A stretch of 64,000 bases of DNA from Charina bottae (Eukaryota > Chordata > Lepidosauria > Squamata > Charinaidae). Both the position numbers and the translations under genes were made by a program. Below, piece after piece: positions 22,656-32,749 of this stretch. The stretch spans positions 61,469,501-61,533,500 of the forward strand of contig JALMGJ010000001.1 in the NCBI GenBank assembly GCA_023362775.1. Reading direction: 5' to 3'. Under the pieces are notes generated by a model. That model did not search any database. It saw only the letters and a program-made list of their open reading frames with translations, and was not told where the DNA came from. Numbering within the stretch: position 1 is the first letter of the stretch; each line of letters begins with the position of its first letter.

Positions 22656-23528
22656 TGTCATAAAAATCCACTTTAATGAGTATAACTTACTCCATGTAAA
22701 GTTTCAACAATGGTTCTTTTATTCTTGTGTTATTCGGACAGAAAGTAAAGCAGCTATTGAATTACAAATAATAAATGATAAATGAATAATAAATAAATAA
22801 GATTCTCTAGAGCTTGTTACAATATTATACTAGGTTAACCATCAAGTAAACCTTAATAACTATGCCTCATTAGGCTATCCAAGTTGCTATTCGCATTCAC
22901 CTCATCAAAAGTTTCTCAAAGTTTCTCAAAGTTTCTCTGTGTATCTTCATTGATACCTGCAACAGTTACCGGACTTAGTATCTAAACCTAGATACTTACA
23001 TTCACTCCTAATAGTTGGCCAGACGTATTAGAGTGAGTTGGGAGTCAGACATTCAGGGCGTCCCCTGTTCCCTGTGGAAAGTCTCGCACCTCAAAATCTC
23101 CATTGCATGTCATCCTTCTTTTATACCTGACTGTGTTAAATCCAACACTTTACAGTCAGTGTCAGAACTATACGTCAGAACTATACACGTCAGTGTCCGT
23201 TCTAACCTGGTTCTGAACTTGTTGTTTTGCAAAGACCTGACATGCCTTGCTCATCATGTTCATGTTCTCTTATCTTGTCTGGCACCTCCGTTCACTCACT
23301 CACTGTACATTCACTGTCTGTTCCAAATGTTATCTTGTTGTTTAGTACCATGCACACACCTCATACATTCCTTATTCCGTACATTCCAGCAACTTGAACA
23401 CCCTAACGAGGTCATAAACAGGACAAGCATGGCTACTAACTGGTTCTATTAAAACTATGATTTTATACATATTTAGGTTTATATATATACTTAATATATA
23501 TATATATTCAATATAAAATTTCATTACA
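22656..23528 (-). repeat. 3' LTR of the antisense retrovirus
   Basis: 873 bp, the left LTR on the + strand and hence the 3' LTR of the minus-strand provirus. Next to it at 23529-23545 the minus strand carries a purine-rich tract (AAGAGAGGGAA) followed by TA and the LTR start TGTAATG. Near its left end a 10-bp unit AAAGTTTCTC is repeated in tandem (about 22910-22937). Confidence 0.92.
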
Positions 23529-23571
23529 TATTCCCTCTCTTGAACTGTTGCGAACTGGAAGGAGTAATAGT

Positions 23572-25059
23572 TCACTTTGATTTATCAATTTTAGGAAATT
23601 TAAACAAAGAACAGGCACTTAAACAATATGGAAAGCATTGAATACAACAACAAGTTACAAGGATCAGAAATACAATAAAAATAATTCCAACAAACACAGA
23701 TTTTAACCATCCAAAAGGGATCCAATTAGTCAATGTGTCCCAAAAGTTCATGAATAGATTATGTATCTTCTCCCAGGATCGTCTGGCATTGGATGTGAGA
23801 CCAGCAATTTTGTAAATTTCATGAACATCCTCCTCAATTAATCCAGAATTGTTGACATACATACAACAGGAATGGTTCAGCACAATGTAAACTCCGCCTT
23901 GTTCCGCCAACATGCTATCAAGAACAATTCGATTATCAGTGGCAATTCGAGCTATAGAGTCCACTTCCTCTTGGAGGTCAATAATAGCTTTTCCAGTAAT
24001 ATTCAAATCTGTCTCTAAAAGCATAGAGAGGTTATGAACAAAATGATCTGTATTAATTTGTTGCAAAAATTGATAGCCTGGCAAAAGTGTACGAGCTAGA
24101 AAATCTCCGACATCAGACCAAGATCGTTTATACCGCTCCGGGGCATAAAAGAGTTTGGACTGTATATTCTTATGCATAGCAACAGGAGTTACATAGTGAG
24201 CAAGAGTACATGATCCTTTCCAACTTCCTGGTAGAATTTTAAATCCTCCTTTTCCACACACCCAAAAATAACCTCGAGGGGCAATAGTACCATACACATG
24301 GGTTACCATTGGTTTTATCACTGTCCCTTTAAAAGGGCAATGCGGATCCAATTTATTTATATTACTAAACTGCTTACTGAACATGCCACTGTAGTTAGTA
24401 CACTGAGCAACCCTCCAAATTTGACTGCATATATCTATCCAAGGAGTAATGAAGAGATCAGTAGATTTGTTAGCACGAAGATCACATATCTCTTCTTTTG
24501 TTTTTCCTATCTGTCCCCACCACCCATAAGGGTCAATAGGGGATTGGGAATGCCAGGAAATATATCCAGGAAAGAAAAATGTATTTTGTGGGCATTGTTC
24601 AATGGAAACATTATCACCGTGGACAAGCCACTGGTCTTCAGCCAATTGCATTGTCAATTTAGAATCATAAGATAAAACTTTAGGTAAAAATCCCACATTA
24701 ACCAAACCTTTCAATTGAAAAATCAAAACTTCAGGCGGGAAAACAAATTGTCCCGTGACAGTTTTTATTGGAAGATGAGGGCCATTATGCCGGCCTACTG
24801 TTGCACGTGAAGTAAGCCAAGTGGACATGTTGATAGGAAGGAAATAACCATGTACTCCATCATACAAAGATTTTTCCTTTTCATGACAAAACCAACAATC
24901 AGTCATATTTGTGGCTTTTTGAACAAATGATGTAACCTTATACCAATAATTTGTTTCCCATTTCTTATTATAACTAGGATAGATCCATAATATAACTATT
25001 AATAAACAATATATTGTTGTTAGTTTATGCAAAGCCATATTAATTAGAAAATAGATCAA
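23572..25059 (-). CDS. env: Full-length retroviral envelope glycoprotein, open reading frame intact
   Basis: 495 codons without a stop. Features in order: hydrophobic signal peptide (about residues 10-28); a surface-subunit C-x-x-C motif (C-W-F-C, 55-58), as used by gamma-type envelopes for SU-TM disulfide exchange; several N-glycosylation sites; a furin-type site R-Y-K-R at 309-312; TM helices with an immunosuppressive-like stretch (about 362-388); a cysteine loop at 391-399; a tryptophan-rich membrane-proximal part; a hydrophobic anchor (about 452-474); and a short tail with several cysteines. In the loop the first cysteine of the expected C-x6-CC is a tyrosine (Y391), while the CC pair (398-399) is kept. 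The segment after the cleavage site is not strongly hydrophobic, unusual for a fusion peptide. Membrane fusion activity cannot be judged from sequence. Confidence 0.93.
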   Translation of the reverse strand: MIYFLINMALHKLTTIYCLLIVILWIYPSYNKKWETNYWYKVTSFVQKATNMTDCWFCHEKEKSLYDGVHGYFLPINMSTWLTSRATVGRHNGPHLPIKTVTGQFVFPPEVLIFQLKGLVNVGFLPKVLSYDSKLTMQLAEDQWLVHGDNVSIEQCPQNTFFFPGYISWHSQSPIDPYGWWGQIGKTKEEICDLRANKSTDLFITPWIDICSQIWRVAQCTNYSGMFSKQFSNINKLDPHCPFKGTVIKPMVTHVYGTIAPRGYFWVCGKGGFKILPGSWKGSCTLAHYVTPVAMHKNIQSKLFYAPERYKRSWSDVGDFLARTLLPGYQFLQQINTDHFVHNLSMLLETDLNITGKAIIDLQEEVDSIARIATDNRIVLDSMLAEQGGVYIVLNHSCCMYVNNSGLIEEDVHEIYKIAGLTSNARRSWEKIHNLFMNFWDTLTNWIPFGWLKSVFVGIIFIVFLILVTCCCIQCFPYCLSACSLFKFPKIDKSK

Positions 25060-25472
25060 ACAAGAATATTAAAATTAATGTGAAACAAGATTCAAATACA
25101 ATATATATTATAATGATTAAATGGTAAAATGTTACAAAAATCTCACGGTTTGTAAATCAATATTCTCTATGTTCATGGGTAAAACTTCAGAAGTTACTAC
25201 TGGTATTATTTGCAAATTCCCATTCTTTTTCCTCTTCTGTGTTATCACCAAAACTTTGGTTCTTCTTCTTGGATCCCCTGGGATCCTAATAGGAATTGCT
25301 GTGATGGATACCGGTCTGGATTCACTTCCTATAAAATCAATCTTTTCCTGTTAAACATTACAAATAATTATTATATAACAAAAAAAAAAAATCTTATAGA
25401 TAAGTTTATGGATAAATCAATGTATATTTCTGGAATAAACATCTGGTTTCAGCTCCTAAAAGAAAAGAAGGG
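25060..25472 (-). other. pol-env spacer of the retrovirus
   Basis: About 410 bp between the stop of the integrase frame and the envelope start. In many gamma-type viruses pol and env overlap, so this gap is longer than usual. It may hold the splice acceptor for the env transcript. No open frame of note. Confidence 0.4.
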
Positions 25473-25868
25473 TTACGCATGCGCATCATCAGCAACAGGC
25501 TTAATTTGACTACGGTGCACCCATTTTTGATTACTTAAAAGATAACTTACTGGTGGAACACATTTCAAAATAACAAAAAGGTCCTTTGTATCGTGGCACC
25601 AGTGTGTGTTCCTTTTTCCCAAACTTCTGTACATAACTTGAGATCCTATAGGTAAACATTCAACTGTATTTACCAATCCTTTATGTTCCTTTTCAATTTC
25701 TTGTCGTACAGTCTCTCGGGTTTCTTCTCTATCTTTTAACACATTAAACCATTGTTGTTCCATTTCACCTTGGACCCATAATGATGGAAATCCCAATTCC
25801 ATCTGTGTACCAAACAAAATTTCATATGGACTCATCCCCAATCTACTAATAGGGTATGCTACCAACAA
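25473..25868 (-). pseudogene. pol: pol fragment: integrase C-terminal region
   Basis: 131-codon frame. It contains G-M-S-P-Y-E-I-L-F-G, a conserved motif late in the integrase core of gamma-type viruses, then a helix rich in charged residues and a small beta-type domain ending W-V-H-R-S-Q-I-K-P-V and a stop. The catalytic D,D,E residues and the zinc-binding region are not present upstream, so integrase cannot work. The frame itself is undamaged to its stop. Confidence 0.75.
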
Positions 25869-26173
25869 ATATTTATTCCCTCTCTGCGTTACAAGGGCTT
25901 ATCAATATAATCAATGTATAACTATAAAAGTAGGCTTCAAGGATTTTCAAATCATTTGCAAAAGGAAAGGGGAGGGCAAAAATCCCCTAATGCAGTTACT
26001 CACTTCACCAACTGCCTCCCCCAACCATTTAATAGTTTCTAGAGGGGCTGTTGGAAGAGTGTGCTCATTATCAACCTTTTCCAGGAATGTGACTGGTCTC
26101 CAAATCACCATCTGCTCAATGCTTAATGTTGATAGATTTAGCATACTTTTTGTATAAATACATTTTTATTTTA

Positions 26174-27134
26174 TCAAAGTAGAGATTTGCACTGAACTGA
26201 ACTCTTTATTTTTCTTCTTTTGGAATCACTATCCACCCTTTTATTTACGAGTTTGTATAAGGAGCAAAGTGCTTGTGCTAAGTGTAGGAAGATCCCAGCA
26301 CTTTTCAAAATTGCTGCAATTCCTTCACCGTCTGGGGAAGGGAAAATTTTGTACCTTATCACCCATGGTGTGAGGCAAAATTCATGTCCTTTCTGACCAT
26401 AGGACTCCTAAAAATGTTTGCAAGTCAGTTGAACCCTTCTGCAATAAAAATAAATCATCAAAGATTAACATTAGCACAATAATGCATGTCTCCATACCCT
26501 GACAGGGCAGGGCTGAATGCAGCAACCTTGGAGCAAAAGCATTAACAGTTTTATCATTAGCCACTGGAAAACTAGAATCAGCTCCCTGGCTAAAGTTCCA
26601 GGAGACAAAAGGTTAGTTTCAAATATTAGCAAAATACAAATTCCCATTGAATGACAGAGTCTGCTCTGCTGCCTTCACTAAGTGCAGAATAAAGATCTGT
26701 AAGGGAAATCCAAAGTCCTCTCTCACTTCTGTTAGTAAAAAACAAACAAACTGCTGTTTCACCCCTCGTTCCGTTTTCATTTGACCAAACACCAGGAGCG
26801 GGAAACAGGAATTGTTATGGTCTTAGCCTCCCTGTTTGAATTCAAGAAACTCAGGGTCCAAATCATTTCTTGTTTAGATAAAAGCAACATTATACAATTC
26901 AATTACAAAAACTTTAATGCCAAATAATTTCTCAATAACTTCATTTGCCATGTTGAGGGACAAATGAGATTCAATTAACTTCCCTTTATAATCCATATAC
27001 AGTTTTACCACCCCTCCTTTTTTTTTTTTTTTGTCCAAGAGTCCGTACCAGCCAATGCTGGACTCCTGCTGCAAAACAAGGGGGGCGAAATTGCTGGTAA
27101 AAAAAAACCTGGATAGGCTGCCAAGCACTCTCAA
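26174..27134 (-). pseudogene. pol: pol fragment: broken reverse transcriptase
   Basis: Three open pieces in the right order on the minus strand. At 26874-27134: K-K-K-G-G-V-V-K-L-Y-M-D-Y-K, then N-M-A-N-E-V-I-E-K-L-F-G-I-K-V-F, matching the finger/palm start of retroviral and gypsy-like reverse transcriptases. At 26382-26564: I-F-D-D-L-F-L-L-Q, a derived form of the xxDD catalytic site. At 26174-26362: A-I-L-K-S then H-L-A-Q-A-L-C-S-L-Y-K-L-V, like the thumb/connection. Stops and frameshifts separate them. RNase H and most of integrase between 25.9 and 26.2 kb are missing. Confidence 0.65.
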
Positions 27135-27156
27135 AGGCAGCGTAACAAATAAGCAA

Positions 27157-27690
27157 TAATATTAAAGGGGCTTAACGTCCCACTGATTTATTACAATCAT
27201 TTCTACACCAGAGTAGGAATCTAGCTTCTCCCTACATTTCAGAACCTACAAAAATTATTTTTCAGGGATTCTGCAATTTCCAGGGAACCAAAACCTAAGC
27301 TGTCTGGTGGAGCAGTTGCAGCTTGCTGCATCACAAACTGCATTCTACTCTGCTCCCACCTCCTTTGAAAACATTAGGAGATTTTCTCTCAGAAATCAGC
27401 CTTAACTATCAGCCTTTCTGAAGTCAGACACACATTTGACAACAACCCGCCATTCCCTTTTGCGATGGCAAGGAATTCCAAATGCACACATTAAATTATA
27501 AACTTTACAAAACAAAAACATATCAAACTTCATCTCTTTTGTTCCTTTTGCTAAAATACCTTAAAATGCATTATTAGGAACAAAACAAAGATAGCAGTAA
27601 TTAACCAGATTTTTACTCACTGAGTTCAAACCTGAACAATTAAATCTCCTCCTCCTGTTCTAATTCTTCCTGAAGTTTACTGATACAAAA
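27157..27690 (-). other. Retroviral internal sequence, not assigned
   Basis: About 530 bp where the end of gag and the protease would be expected. No aspartic-protease D-S/T-G motif, zinc knuckle or sizeable open frame was found on the minus strand. Confidence 0.4.
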
Positions 27691-27692
27691 AT

Positions 27693-28187
27693 TTAAAGAC
27701 ACTGCCCAATCTCCACCAGGAAATTGGAACTGCCCCCCCAATCTCTCGAGGTCTCTAACTGGTCAAGCCAGTACACAATTGAACTCCAATATAACATGAA
27801 TAGCCAACTCAGGATGTCTCTCTGAGCCCCATCCACTTTATCCAAACAAGCCTGCTGATTTTTAAAAGCAGTCACTTCTTCAACCTCCTGTTGCACCTTT
27901 TCTGAGTGATATCTAATTGTTTGCACACATTGCCCTTTTTTCCGATCCACTCCCAATGGGGAGTGGAGTCTAAAACTTTCATCTCAGAACCCCGTGACAC
28001 CGGTGGGGATAACTGATTCAACATTTGAACTCCTGGCTCCCAGATACTTGTACTAGGCTGACCAGGAATCTTGTCATTATCAACTTGCGTAGCAGATTTC
28101 TTTCCCCACCACCAGGGCATTATATCACAAAAAATAATCACAAGCACAAACACAACAATTATAAAACTCTGAGAAATATAGCAGCAG

Positions 28188-28222
<35 letters not shown>

Positions 28223-28306
28223 ACTAATAATCACAATCCTCATATATTCCAGAAGGCTTAGCTCATAGACAAACACACTTTCTTTTACTCTCTTGGCAGA
28301 ACACAA
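27693..28306 (-). other. Two overlapping unidentified frames at the gag position
   Basis: Frame A (28306 to 27872, 144 codons) starts with two hydrophobic segments. The first includes a C-V-C-V run encoded by the (CA)n repeat at 28190-28219. M-P-W-W-W-G-K-K and a polar part follow. Frame B (27956 to 27693, 87 codons) overlaps by about 85 bp in another frame; it is rich in charged and Gln residues with a possible coiled coil (about residues 18-50), then W-L-F-M-L-Y-W-S-S. Neither is recognised as gag matrix, capsid or nucleocapsid. They may be remains of one gag gene joined by a frameshift, a retroviral accessory gene, or chance. I cannot decide. Confidence 0.4.
28190..28219. repeat. (CA)n microsatellite inside the retrovirus
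   Basis: About 15 CA units on the + strand within the internal region of the provirus. On the minus strand it encodes the Cys-Val run of the neighbouring open frame. Confidence 0.85.
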
Positions 28307-29004
28307 GAATAGCCAAGGGGGTGTTTTATAAGGAAATCACTCATGTTCTTTCAACCAAGCCTTCTTTCACAAACACACTACTTTTAATCACACGCTGCGT
28401 CGTGAGGCACGCATGCCTTCACTGTCCCACCTTGAACAGTGTCAGCGCACAGCCTTGGTCACGACCGGATATAATAAAAAGGGTTCACACAACTATTTCT
28501 CTTTTTCTTCACACTTCTTCTCTCAATCACAATCTTCACGCTCCCTTTTACAATCCGTGTGTTTTACACCACAATTCACACAGTGAGCACACTATAACCA
28601 ATCCTCAGTTATTATTATTATGTCACAGGGAGTGTTACAATCACTGTGATATGGAGCACAATCACAGCAATGAGTACAGATGTAATTACAGTCACAAAAC
28701 CAACACATCTGAAATGAGGTAAAAATAAGTTCTATTCACTCTCACTTTTCATACTGTGGCTTAATAAGGTATATACAGTTTAAAACAGAAGACGTACACA
28801 TAGACAAGTACAAAACACACAAATACACAAATACAGAAAGTATTTTACTGCGTCCTTAATCTGTCTCTACCTCCACAGAAACCAAGGCTCTGATCGTAAA
28901 TCAGTGCGCGCAGCCCCGGATGTCTGCCAGGCAACACAGATCAAGGAGTCAGCTCTCTATCCTAATTTTGCCTTTAAATTCTGTCCGAATGCAAGCCAAG
29001 AATT
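28307..29004 (-). other. Retroviral leader region
   Basis: About 700 bp between the primer binding site and the first open frames. It would hold the splice donor and packaging signal, though neither can be pinpointed. A long stretch rich in CAC and ACA (28340-28850, + strand) gives it biased composition. No gene seen. Confidence 0.5.
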
Positions 29005-29018
29005 TGCTCGCTGCGCCA
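29005..29018 (-). promoter_or_regulatory. Primer binding site, tRNA-Ser(UGA)-like
   Basis: On the minus strand, 4 nt after the end of the 5' LTR, stands TGGCGCAGCGAGCA. This is complementary to the 3' end of vertebrate tRNA-Ser(UGA), which ends TGCTCGCTGCGCCA as I recall it. The match is 14 nt and then breaks, shorter than the common 18. It fixes the polarity of the provirus and the position of the LTR border. Confidence 0.75.
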
Positions 29019-29022
29019 ATTA

Positions 29023-29895
29023 TGTCATAAAAATCCACTTTAATGAGTATAACTTACTCCATGTAAAGTTTCAACAATGGTTCTTTTATTCTTGTGTTAT
29101 TCGGACAGAAAGTAAAGCAGCTATTGAATTACAAATAATAAATGATAAATGAATAATAAATAAATAAGATTCTCTAGAGCTTGTTACAATATTATACTAG
29201 GTTAACCATCAAGTAAACCTTAATAACTATGCCTCATTAGGCTATCCAAGTTGCTATTCGCATTCACCTCATCAAAAGTTTCTCAAAGTTTCTCAAAGTT
29301 TCTCTGTGTATCTTCATTGATACCTGCAACAGTTACCGGACTTAGTATCTAAACCTAGATACTTACATTCACTCCTAATAGTTGGCCAGACGTATTAGAG
29401 TGAGTTGGGAGTCAGACATTCAGGGCGTCCCCTGTTCCCTGTGGAAAGTCTCGCACCTCAAAATCTCCATTGCATGTCATCCTTCTTTTATACCTGACTG
29501 TGTTAAATCCAACACTTTACAGTCAGTGTCAGAACTATACGTCAGAACTATACACGTCAGTGTCCGTTCTAACCTGGTTCTGAACTTGTTGTTTTGCAAA
29601 GACCTGACATGCCTTGCTCATCATGTTCATGTTCTCTTATCTTGTCTGGCACCTCCGTTCACTCACTCACTGTACATTCACTGTCTGTTCCAAATGTTAT
29701 CTTGTTGTTTAGTACCATGCACACACCTCATACATTCCTTATTCCGTACATTCCAGCAACTTGAACACCCTAACGAGGTCATAAACAGGACAAGCATGGC
29801 TACTAACTGGTTCTATTAAAACTATGATTTTATACATATTTAGGTTTATATATATACTTAATATATATATATATTCAATATAAAATTTCATTACA
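29023..29895 (-). repeat. 5' LTR of the antisense retrovirus (promoter LTR)
   Basis: 873 bp, same sequence as the LTR at 22656-23528 as far as can be read. On the minus strand a TATA box (TATAAAA, 29486-29492) is followed about 400 bp later by AATAAA (29085-29090), which defines a long R region and a short U5. U3 is about 400 bp. Transcription would run away from the 36.8-kb exon and antisense to USH2A. Confidence 0.9.
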
Positions 29896-29899
29896 ATAG

Positions 29900-30332
29900 T
29901 TCACAAAGACAGAGCTATATTGTACTGTTTATTGCTGAAAAGAACAACCAGTAATGTTTCTGACTCTAAAAAAGATAATCCTTGGACAATTCTTACATAC
30001 TCTTGGTCCTATAGAATTGTTATCACCGGGCCTTCTTTCATCAGAGTTATTGTTTTCCTTTAATTGAAAGGTTTTGATTATGTCAAAAAGAAAGCTTTCC
30101 AAGGTTATAGTTGTTCAGTGGGGAAAATTGCTAAGTTCTATCCCTTTCTATTCTGTGGTAGAAAAACTAAGGTGCTTTGATATTTAGATAGTGGAACGAA
30201 AACTTCTTCAATCCAGGAGAATTTGTTCAGCATCAAAATTGCAGGGGAGAGAGAAATTTGAGACATTCCCTTTCACAAGTGGAAATGTTTTAGGACTAGG
30301 GCCACCAGTCAATGCTAGAATGTTGAATTGTT
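29900..30332. other. Intronic sequence
   Basis: About 430 bp between the retrovirus and a LINE fragment. No feature recognised. Confidence 0.45.
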
Positions 30333-30342
30333 GGTCAAGTAT

Positions 30343-30976
30343 CATCATCATCATTGGCGATCACTTGTAGCCAAGTAAGATTGTCTTCCAAAGGTAAAAT
30401 TTTAATGGTGGATCTGTAAGTGGCTATAAAGGCCAATTCTGGATCCGCACAACCTCCCACAATGGGGGCATAGGTTTCCTGGTGGGAGACGGTCATGATG
30501 AGGGTTTGCCTGACGTGCCTTCCTTTTAGCTCTTTTCTCCTTTTTGCCCTGTACTCGTGCTTCTTCAAAGTCCATAGCGCCATTAATAAAGGATGACCTC
30601 CAATTGAAACGCTCATGAGTTCGGGCTTCCCAGTTCTCAATGCTGATATTACATTTTTTTAAATTAGCTTTGAGAGTATCTTTGAATCTCTTTTGCTGTC
30701 CACCAATATTCCATTTTCCATTCTTAAGTTGGGAGTAAAGTAGCTGCTTTGGAAGACGATGGTCAGGCATTCGAACAACATGACCGGTCCAGCGAAGTTG
30801 ATGTTGGATGATCATTGTTTCAATGCTGGTGGTTTTCGCTTCTTCTAATACGCTAACATTAGTCTGCCTATCTTCCCAAGTAATTTGCAGAATTTTTCGG
30901 AGGCAGCGTTGATGGAATCTTTCAAGAAGTTGGAGGTGGCGTTTGTAGAGGGTCCATGTTTCACAGGCGTACAGAA
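30343..30976 (-). mobile_element. 5'-truncated non-LTR retrotransposon with zinc-finger C terminus
   Basis: Bounded by a 10-bp duplication GGTCAAGTAT (30333-30342 and 30977-30986). The 3' tail on the minus strand is (GAT)n. The minus strand encodes a LINE ORF2 C terminus: L-L-E-R-F-H-Q-R-C-L-R-K-I-L, then L-R-W-T-G-H-V-V-R-M, G-G-Q-Q-K-R-F-K-D-T-L-K, and a final C-P-H-C-G-R-L-C with S-H-L-Q-I-H-H that looks like a C2H2 finger. The region 30402-30815 is a 137-codon open frame. The family is not certain; the finger and tail differ from the BovB copies here. Confidence 0.8.
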
Positions 30977-30986
30977 GGTCAAGTAT

Positions 30987-32110
30987 AAGAACAGGATGAT
31001 AGGAGCCATAAAGTTGGGGTAGAATCCACTATATTGTATCCAGTATCAATCTGAGAGTGGTCCAGACAGATGATTCTCCAAGTAACTCTGCAAATGTTTT
31101 ATTTTGTTTTGTTTGTGCAGTAAGGGCTAGTCACTTTACTTTTTCTTACCTTTTCAATACAGTCACAGTAGCATTCTCCATGCTATAATGAAATAGTTTT
31201 GTATGCCAATTCTATAACTAGTTCTCCTGGCCTGTAAGCACTTGTTCTTTGATAGAAATGAAACAGCGACTTAATCAGATCTTGGGCATCTGCCCTAGAA
31301 ATGTGAAATGGCTTCAAGAAACTCAAACAGCATGATTAATTAAACTTTGCTTTAAATGTCTCCTGTAGGAATTGACTGAAACAGGTGGCTTAATAGAAAA
31401 AAAGTGTTAGTGGCTTAATAGAAAAAAGTGTTAAAGACTTTCCATACATCATAAAAATAGCTTCCATGCTAAGTGTGAGAAAAGTTGAAAAGCAGTGGAT
31501 CATGCAGAGTGTTAGCCAACCATTATCATCCCTTCTAAAATAATGGGAACTGACATCAGAGAGATGTAGCCAAAGCCCATGAGGATGAGATCAAAAAACA
31601 AAAAAACAGGCCTTGGGGGTAGTCACTCACTACCCCAAGAGACTGAAAAAAATATTTGAGATGTTGGTGTATATGTTCTACCAATCTGGATATATCAAGA
31701 ATAGTTTGAAGTCATATCCAAGTTGTGGGTAAATCTGTATGACTGAATGACTAATTTTGAGGGGGGAAAATGTCATTTCTAAAAACAATAAGAAAAGTAA
31801 AAGTGGTATAATGCATGCATTTTCATCCACCAGAGGCCAACTTTGTCAGATTCATGATGTTATGAGAGTGGCAAGTATAGCTGGGAAAAGAAAGAAAACA
31901 CTTTTTGAGTCGAGGGGAAGGTTTACAAAGGGAATTCAAAAGTAGCTGGCTGGCTTGGATGGATGTGATTAACTAGTTAACTAGTCCATGAAATACATCA
32001 CCTCATTTGAATTGATCATCATATGGCTCGTATAAAAGCTCTTCTATGGGGGGGCAGAGAAGATTGCTTGACCAAGTATAGGAACAGATAAGTCTAGTCC
32101 CTGGTGTGTT
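30987..32110. other. Intronic sequence
   Basis: AT-rich intron. A 26-bp unit containing GTGGCTTAATAGAAAAAA is repeated in tandem near 31384-31432. No exon or element recognised. Confidence 0.45.
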
Positions 32111-32111
32111 C

Positions 32112-32602
32112 CAAGCAGCTGTTGGCATTACTGTTGGCAATTTCCTGTTTCGTTTGAACGCAGCACATTCCCAGTCAGTGTAATGACTCCAACTTCAATG
32201 CCCCAATAAACACTTCTCGATGCAAGTCATTGAAATGCAGATTAAGCTTTATTCAGGATACATGTAAATTGAAGCACTCCTAAAGATCTGAATGCGGATT
32301 CCCGCCAAACATCCTTAACTTAACTCTCCCCCCTGCGTGCCAATTTTGCAGCCACTATGATGTCAATGTCCAGAACTTTCCCTCTCCGTTCCCAAGCCTC
32401 CAGCTCCTGCACGTGGTTGACCTTGGCGCTGCATTCCACAGTCTCCGATGAAAGCCACAACACTTAGCACACTCCCTCCCGTTCACACGCTTAACTACCT
32501 CTATACCCATAATGACAGGATTCAGCTATGTTCCAAACAGCTGTTGGCATTACTGTTGGCAATTTCCTGTTTCGTTTGAACGCAGCTCATTCCCAGTCAG
32601 TT
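32112..32602. repeat. Direct repeat of about 70 bp flanking an LTR-like insert
   Basis: TTCCAAGCAGCTGTTGGCAT... (32110-32178) is repeated as TTCCAAACAGCTGTTGGCAT... (32531-32600) with very few differences. The 339-bp segment between starts TGTAATGA (32179) and ends AATGACA (32517). The repeats are far too long for a retroviral target duplication. Confidence 0.7.
32179..32517 (-). mobile_element. Probable solo LTR
   Basis: TG...CA borders, a minus-strand AATAAAG (from CTTTATT near 32250), and a CCTC/CCC-rich middle. It resembles the solo LTRs at 41691 and 55170 in start (TGTxATGA/TGTGAG), end (TGACA) and layout. No clean 5-bp duplication is present at its edges. Confidence 0.45.
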
Positions 32603-32749
32603 CCTATATCCAAACCAGAGCAATCATACATGCCACTCAGTACAGCTACCAAAAATGTAGCTTGATGTTTATTTATTAACTGGAAAAACTGGACAGAAAA
32701 CAGGCAAAGGCAGGGAGAGACACACACATAATGCAAACAATCAAGATGA

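Larger units (their letters stand above)
22656..29895 (-). mobile_element. Complete endogenous retrovirus with two identical-looking LTRs
   Basis: A 7240-bp provirus antisense to USH2A. Each LTR is 873 bp, and base-by-base reading showed no difference between them. The borders are TGT...ACA, and 4-bp duplications ATAG flank it (22652-22655 and 29896-29899), typical of gamma/class I retroviruses. Order on the minus strand: 5' LTR, tRNA-Ser-type primer site, leader, two small overlapping frames, broken reverse transcriptase, integrase C terminus, intact envelope, purine-rich tract, 3' LTR. Internal sequence is only about 5.5 kb, so much of gag-pol is deleted or decayed. Identical LTRs normally mean a recent insertion. 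Confidence 0.95.

Noticed and set aside
22900..22945. Short tandem AAAGTTTCTC units as a CRISPR-like array
   Set aside because: Three adjoining copies with no spacers, inside a retroviral LTR of a vertebrate.
23015..23452. 145-codon open frame on the + strand, repeated exactly at 29382-29819
   Set aside because: It lies inside the two LTRs, antisense to the virus, with no protein-like features. Its value is only to show that the LTRs match.
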